Assembly (NCBI GenBank): GCA_039000515.1
Contig: JBCFYV010002255.1
Location: forward strand, 20,053,921 to 20,117,920
From: Timema cristinae
Lineage: Eukaryota; Arthropoda; Insecta; Phasmatodea; Timematidae
Direction: 5' to 3'
Length of the DNA stretch: 64,000 nucleotides
This document shows positions 60,857-64,000 of this stretch, in pieces. Both the position numbers and the translations under genes were made by a program. The notes beneath the pieces were generated by a model that was not told the origin of the DNA, ran no database searches, and saw only the letters and a list, made by a program, of their open reading frames with translations. How positions within the stretch are numbered: position 1 is the first letter of the stretch; every line of letters starts with the position of its first letter.

Positions 60857-61075
60857 CGCCACGTCTTTGTATCTGTTCTATAATACTCATACATTAATCA
60901 CGCCAGTGGAATAGAGACGAGTCTTTAAATGAAATGTACCCACATTTGCTTGGATGAAGAGTGGGTAACCATTAAGGAAAAACTATCAGTTCACTCGACC
61001 AGGATTCGATCCTCGATCTTTCTGTCACCTGTATCCCAGTAAAACACAAGAGTGAGGCATTAGGCCATTATTGTC
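60857..61075 (-). mobile_element. SINE-B' copy, diverged
   Basis: Left part CCACGTCTTTGTATCTGTTC (inverted tail), body with AGAGTGGGTAACCATTAAGG, and B box GGATTCGATCCTCGATC are visible. The head is degenerate. Confidence 0.65.
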
Positions 61076-61108
61076 ATAGCTTTAGTGATCAAAATTAATT
61101 TAAAAATG

Positions 61109-61376
61109 GTGACCTGGTGGTCTAGGGGTAAGGTGTCAGACTTCTATGCTGGGGATCCGGGGTTCAATCCTCGGTCCCGGCACAGATTTATGTGATTGCC
61201 AAACCCTTCCTTCACCTCTGACAATACCTCTTGTGAATGTAGGGAATGCCAGGCCTCCACCGTAGTTCGGATCCCATGTTAAACTGAGGTCCTTCATTTA
61301 ATCTCACAATTACCCTACCATTACACATTAGCGTAAGTGCGTACAACCCGAACGGGTAGCTAGCAATACGTGGTGC

Positions 61377-61416
<40 letters not shown>

Positions 61417-61421
61417 AATAC
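61109..61421 (+). mobile_element. SINE-A copy, short type, with 13-bp target duplication
   Basis: A full-length copy with head GTGACCTGGTGGTCTAGGGG, B box GGTTCAATCC, body, shared tail CGTACAACCCGAACGGGTAG and a long (TAA)n. TAATTTAAAAATG flanks it at 61096-61108 and 61422-61434. Confidence 0.93.
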
Positions 61422-61434
61422 TAATTTAAAAATG

Positions 61435-62750
61435 AGATAAGATAAAGTAAGATTTAAAATTATTTATGAAATATATATTACAAAAGATATCCAGCCCAAT
61501 AGACCTAAAATAATATATGTGCATGGACTCAACATAACAACAACCTAATTATACGTTATCAAAAAACAGGGATTTATTTGTGTGTGTGTGTGTGTGCATG
61601 CGCCAAGTCATACGTTATGCAGCTATAATTTTTGATATGTACCCGCTTCTATGCCTGTAAAATAAAAATAATTAGTTTTCACCAATGTTGGTTACTCTAT
61701 CATTTTTTTTTTGATACATTTAAATTTTCACAGAAAGGGTCTCTAAGAAAAAAAATTAAATGAACTAATTGAAACTAGAATCTAGTTTCAGTTAGGTAAT
61801 TTTAATGAAACTGATCTAGTAGCTTTTCTAGCTGGTTTTCCTAGGAAAATTAAATTTTAATTCTAAAAGCAAATCTAAAATATATGATTGTGACCTGTAC
61901 CAAGAGATTACCTGGGTAACAAGAGCGTGGTAAATTTTGAAATCAGGATCTTCCGTAAAGTATTAAATAAAATACCTATCAAATGTGAACTAAGAGTTTT
62001 ATAAAAGCGCTAGCATGCCAAGTCACGTCTTTTATTTATGCCCGTATGAATATTCCGCTACAGGCTTCTGTACGAAAAGGGAGAGTGAGGGCGGGGGAGG
62101 GGGGAGGTTCCACCCAACCCATAACACCCACCTCCCCCTCTTTGGCTCAATTTCAAGCGCGCTATTCCAAAGCTGTATAATATGCGATACCCCGCCTGGT
62201 AACCGGGGATTACGGCTAGCATGCCACTGTTTATTCAACTAGAGAAACTTTCCGAAAACTTCCTGACAGCGTACACTGGCAAATGAAAGAGAAGTGAGAG
62301 AGAGAGAGAAATGAGAGAGAGAAAGAGAGAGAATAAGATGAATGGAGAAAGATGAGCAAAGGAATTTTTGTCCAGAAATAAGAGATAGCGACGCCCGTTG
62401 TGGTTATATCGGTCGCGTAAAACTATCCACGCCTAAAGAGCTGAATGAGTTAAAAAAAAAAAATGGTTCTCAACCTTTTTGTGTTCGTACCGTACTTACA
62501 AATACTAGAATTTTTAGTGGAAAACTTTTTTTAAAAGGGGTTAAAAGGCAAATAACTTTTGATTAATCACAGTAAATTAAGATTAATTAAAAACAATAGT
62601 TATTTAACGTACATTTTCTGAACAAAGTTATTATAACATAACATGACTTATGAACTAACTTAAATCTAGAACAGACACAACACTCAACCCTCGGTCGTTA
62701 ATTCCTCAATGTGAGAGAGGAAATCAATATTTCACCAACTATATATATTT
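61435..62750. other. No confirmed gene; TG and GA repeats
   Basis: (TG)n lies at 61579-61597 and a GA-rich run at 62285-62332. A GC-richer block at 62010-62240 has short frames on both strands without recognisable features. ATGGTTCTCAACCTTTTTGT at 62463 looks like a truncated hAT terminus. Confidence 0.4.
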
Positions 62751-62826
62751 CGGTCATGCCGGGAATCAAACTGAGGATCCGTAGCTAAACAAATATACAC
62801 GCTACGGACTGGGCCAAGCAATCCGG
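62751..62826 (-). mobile_element. tRNA-like SINE head, family H, copy 2
   Basis: On the minus strand TGGCCCAGTCCGTAGCGTG (A-box-like) and AGTTTGATTCCCGGCATGAC (B-box-like) match the copy at 57509 in the CCCGGCATGAC region and beyond. Confidence 0.5.
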
Positions 62827-63377
62827 ACAGATATTAGCAATTTTATGTTTTTTTTAATGTAAGTACCAGCAAAATATTTTTAAAAATGAGTTTCTTATCA
62901 CCCGACTGGGATTGTCGCATTTAATTACACTACCAATAATTCAGTGTATTGCGAGCATGACGCATTAAGACACGTGAAAACCGGTGTAGTGAGTTAATAT
63001 GTATGACCGTATGCTGCTTAGTGTGTATTTAGAAAGTGGAATAGAAAGGTAAGCAACGAATATTTGAAGATTTTAAGACAAAAAGCTTCTTCTTTTTTTG
63101 CCATAGTAGATAAAATTTGCTTAAGTGGAAATGATTAGTTTAATTTGTTTAATATTATAACCTCATAGGTTCTTGAACATCTGTCGCGAGTATGGTGACA
63201 AAAAGTTTCTAAATTAATAGAAACAATCCTGGTTAAATTACGCGATGATCAGACGATAATCAAGAATTTTAAGATTTATATGTAGAAAATCCAACCAAAT
63301 GTATCTAGTGAAGCAATATTTGAGTCAGGTTGAAAACAAAACAAACAAAACAATCAAGTATGATAAAAACACGAACC
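62827..63377. other. No gene recognised
   Basis: AT-rich sequence; nothing recognised. Confidence 0.4.
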
Positions 63378-63920
63378 TTAACAACGTTGCCCACTTGGAA
63401 ATTTCAAAGCTATTTTGGTAAGCGGGTTGCGTTTAACTTGACGCACCTAAGCAGTCTAAGAACTATCACACTTAGACGCCAATGTACTGTACAAAATAGA
63501 GAAGTTCACCCTAAGAGGGCTCTTATCTATATGTTGATAACACTTTCCCTATTCCTCTGACGAGTATACAAAGCCACTTTAATATTTGCGTCTTGAAAAC
63601 ATTGACTTCTTTTTTCTTGTTTCCTATTCTAGATAGACATATACTATAGCATACTTTTTTTATCTACATTCCCGCAGGAAAATTCCTACATGCCAGTTTC
63701 TCGACCAAGACAAATAAGTTGTAGAAGATTGATAAAAAAAAATACCTTTACAAAAAACTACTTAAAGATAACAATATTAATTTTGTGACACTGTGGACTA
63801 TTTGAAGAATTATTTAAGATTTGTGGTTTTTGGTTCAACGTTATATCTTTAAAACTCGCTGAGTAAAACGTTAATTCATTAACATGCGAAATCCTATCAT
63901 GACCGGCGATAGATGGATTC
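63378..63920 (+). repeat. Dispersed repeat family F, copy 3
   Basis: It aligns with 23317-23890 over nearly its full length: AACAACGTTGCCCACTTGG, TTTAACTTGACGCACCTAAG, AGTTCACCCTAAGAGGG, TTTCCTATTCTAGATAGAC, TTCAACGTTATATCTTTAAAA and ACATGCGAAATCCTATCATG. The 76-codon frame inside is not conserved between copies. Confidence 0.7.
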
Positions 63921-64000
63921 ACTCACACATTCATAGAAAAACAAGCGCAGAAGAGAAACGGGACCACGTGATGAACTATAAACCAATCCCAAGATTTCCG

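Noticed and set aside
1..64000. CRISPR arrays, operons, integrated virus genes or bacterial-type defence systems
   Set aside because: I looked for regular short repeats with unique spacers and for clustered long frames; none are present, and the content is that of an animal nuclear genome.

Overview
This window looks like repeat-rich, AT-rich nuclear DNA from an insect, or at least an arthropod. No large intact reading frame exists. The best protein signals are gustatory-receptor (Gr) sequences with the C-terminal TYLVILVQF block. One standard nuclear tRNA gene (tRNA-Gln, anticodon TTG) is present. Most recognisable DNA is tRNA-derived SINEs and non-autonomous DNA transposons of hAT, TA-duplicating and Helitron type. 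I cannot name the species from the sequence.

Layout. Positions 1-300 hold the end of a frameshifted Gr copy. About 9.6 kb downstream, 9885-11840 is a second, nearly complete Gr copy on the same strand with three in-frame stops. From 12 to 24 kb there is mostly AT-rich DNA with a diverged ~80 bp tandem array, TA-flanked elements, and the first copies of repeat families G and F. From 28.3 to 29.2 kb lies a decayed hAT element with a readable piece of transposase C-terminus, containing a small inverted-repeat element. From 31 to 36 kb are a SINE with perfect target duplications, a Helitron-like end, and a hAT element with another SINE inside it. The tRNA-Gln gene is at 37973-38044. From 39.8 to 41.2 kb a SINE abuts a hAT-like element that contains a Helitron. 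From 43.2 to 49 kb are clustered SINEs, a textbook hAT element with an 8-bp duplication, an inverted pair of tRNA-like units, and a 1.1-kb foldback element. Two GC-rich blocks with splice-site-like borders (49150-49310 minus and 55647-55842 plus) are the only candidate exons of undamaged genes. The second runs into a 61-bp minisatellite. The last 10 kb holds more SINEs, an (AT)n tract, a hAT remnant and a G-rich block.

How the parts relate. At least five kinds of tRNA-headed unit occur. The two most abundant, called SINE-A and SINE-B here, have different heads and bodies but the same ~45-base 3' end, which suggests they use the same LINE machinery. Nesting gives relative ages: SINE-A and the Helitron inserted after the hAT elements that contain them. 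The two Gr copies also share similar 3' flanks and look like a tandem duplication that has since decayed. I found no operon, CRISPR array, viral gene or intact transposase. Statements about family identity rest on recognising motifs by eye; no database search was possible.
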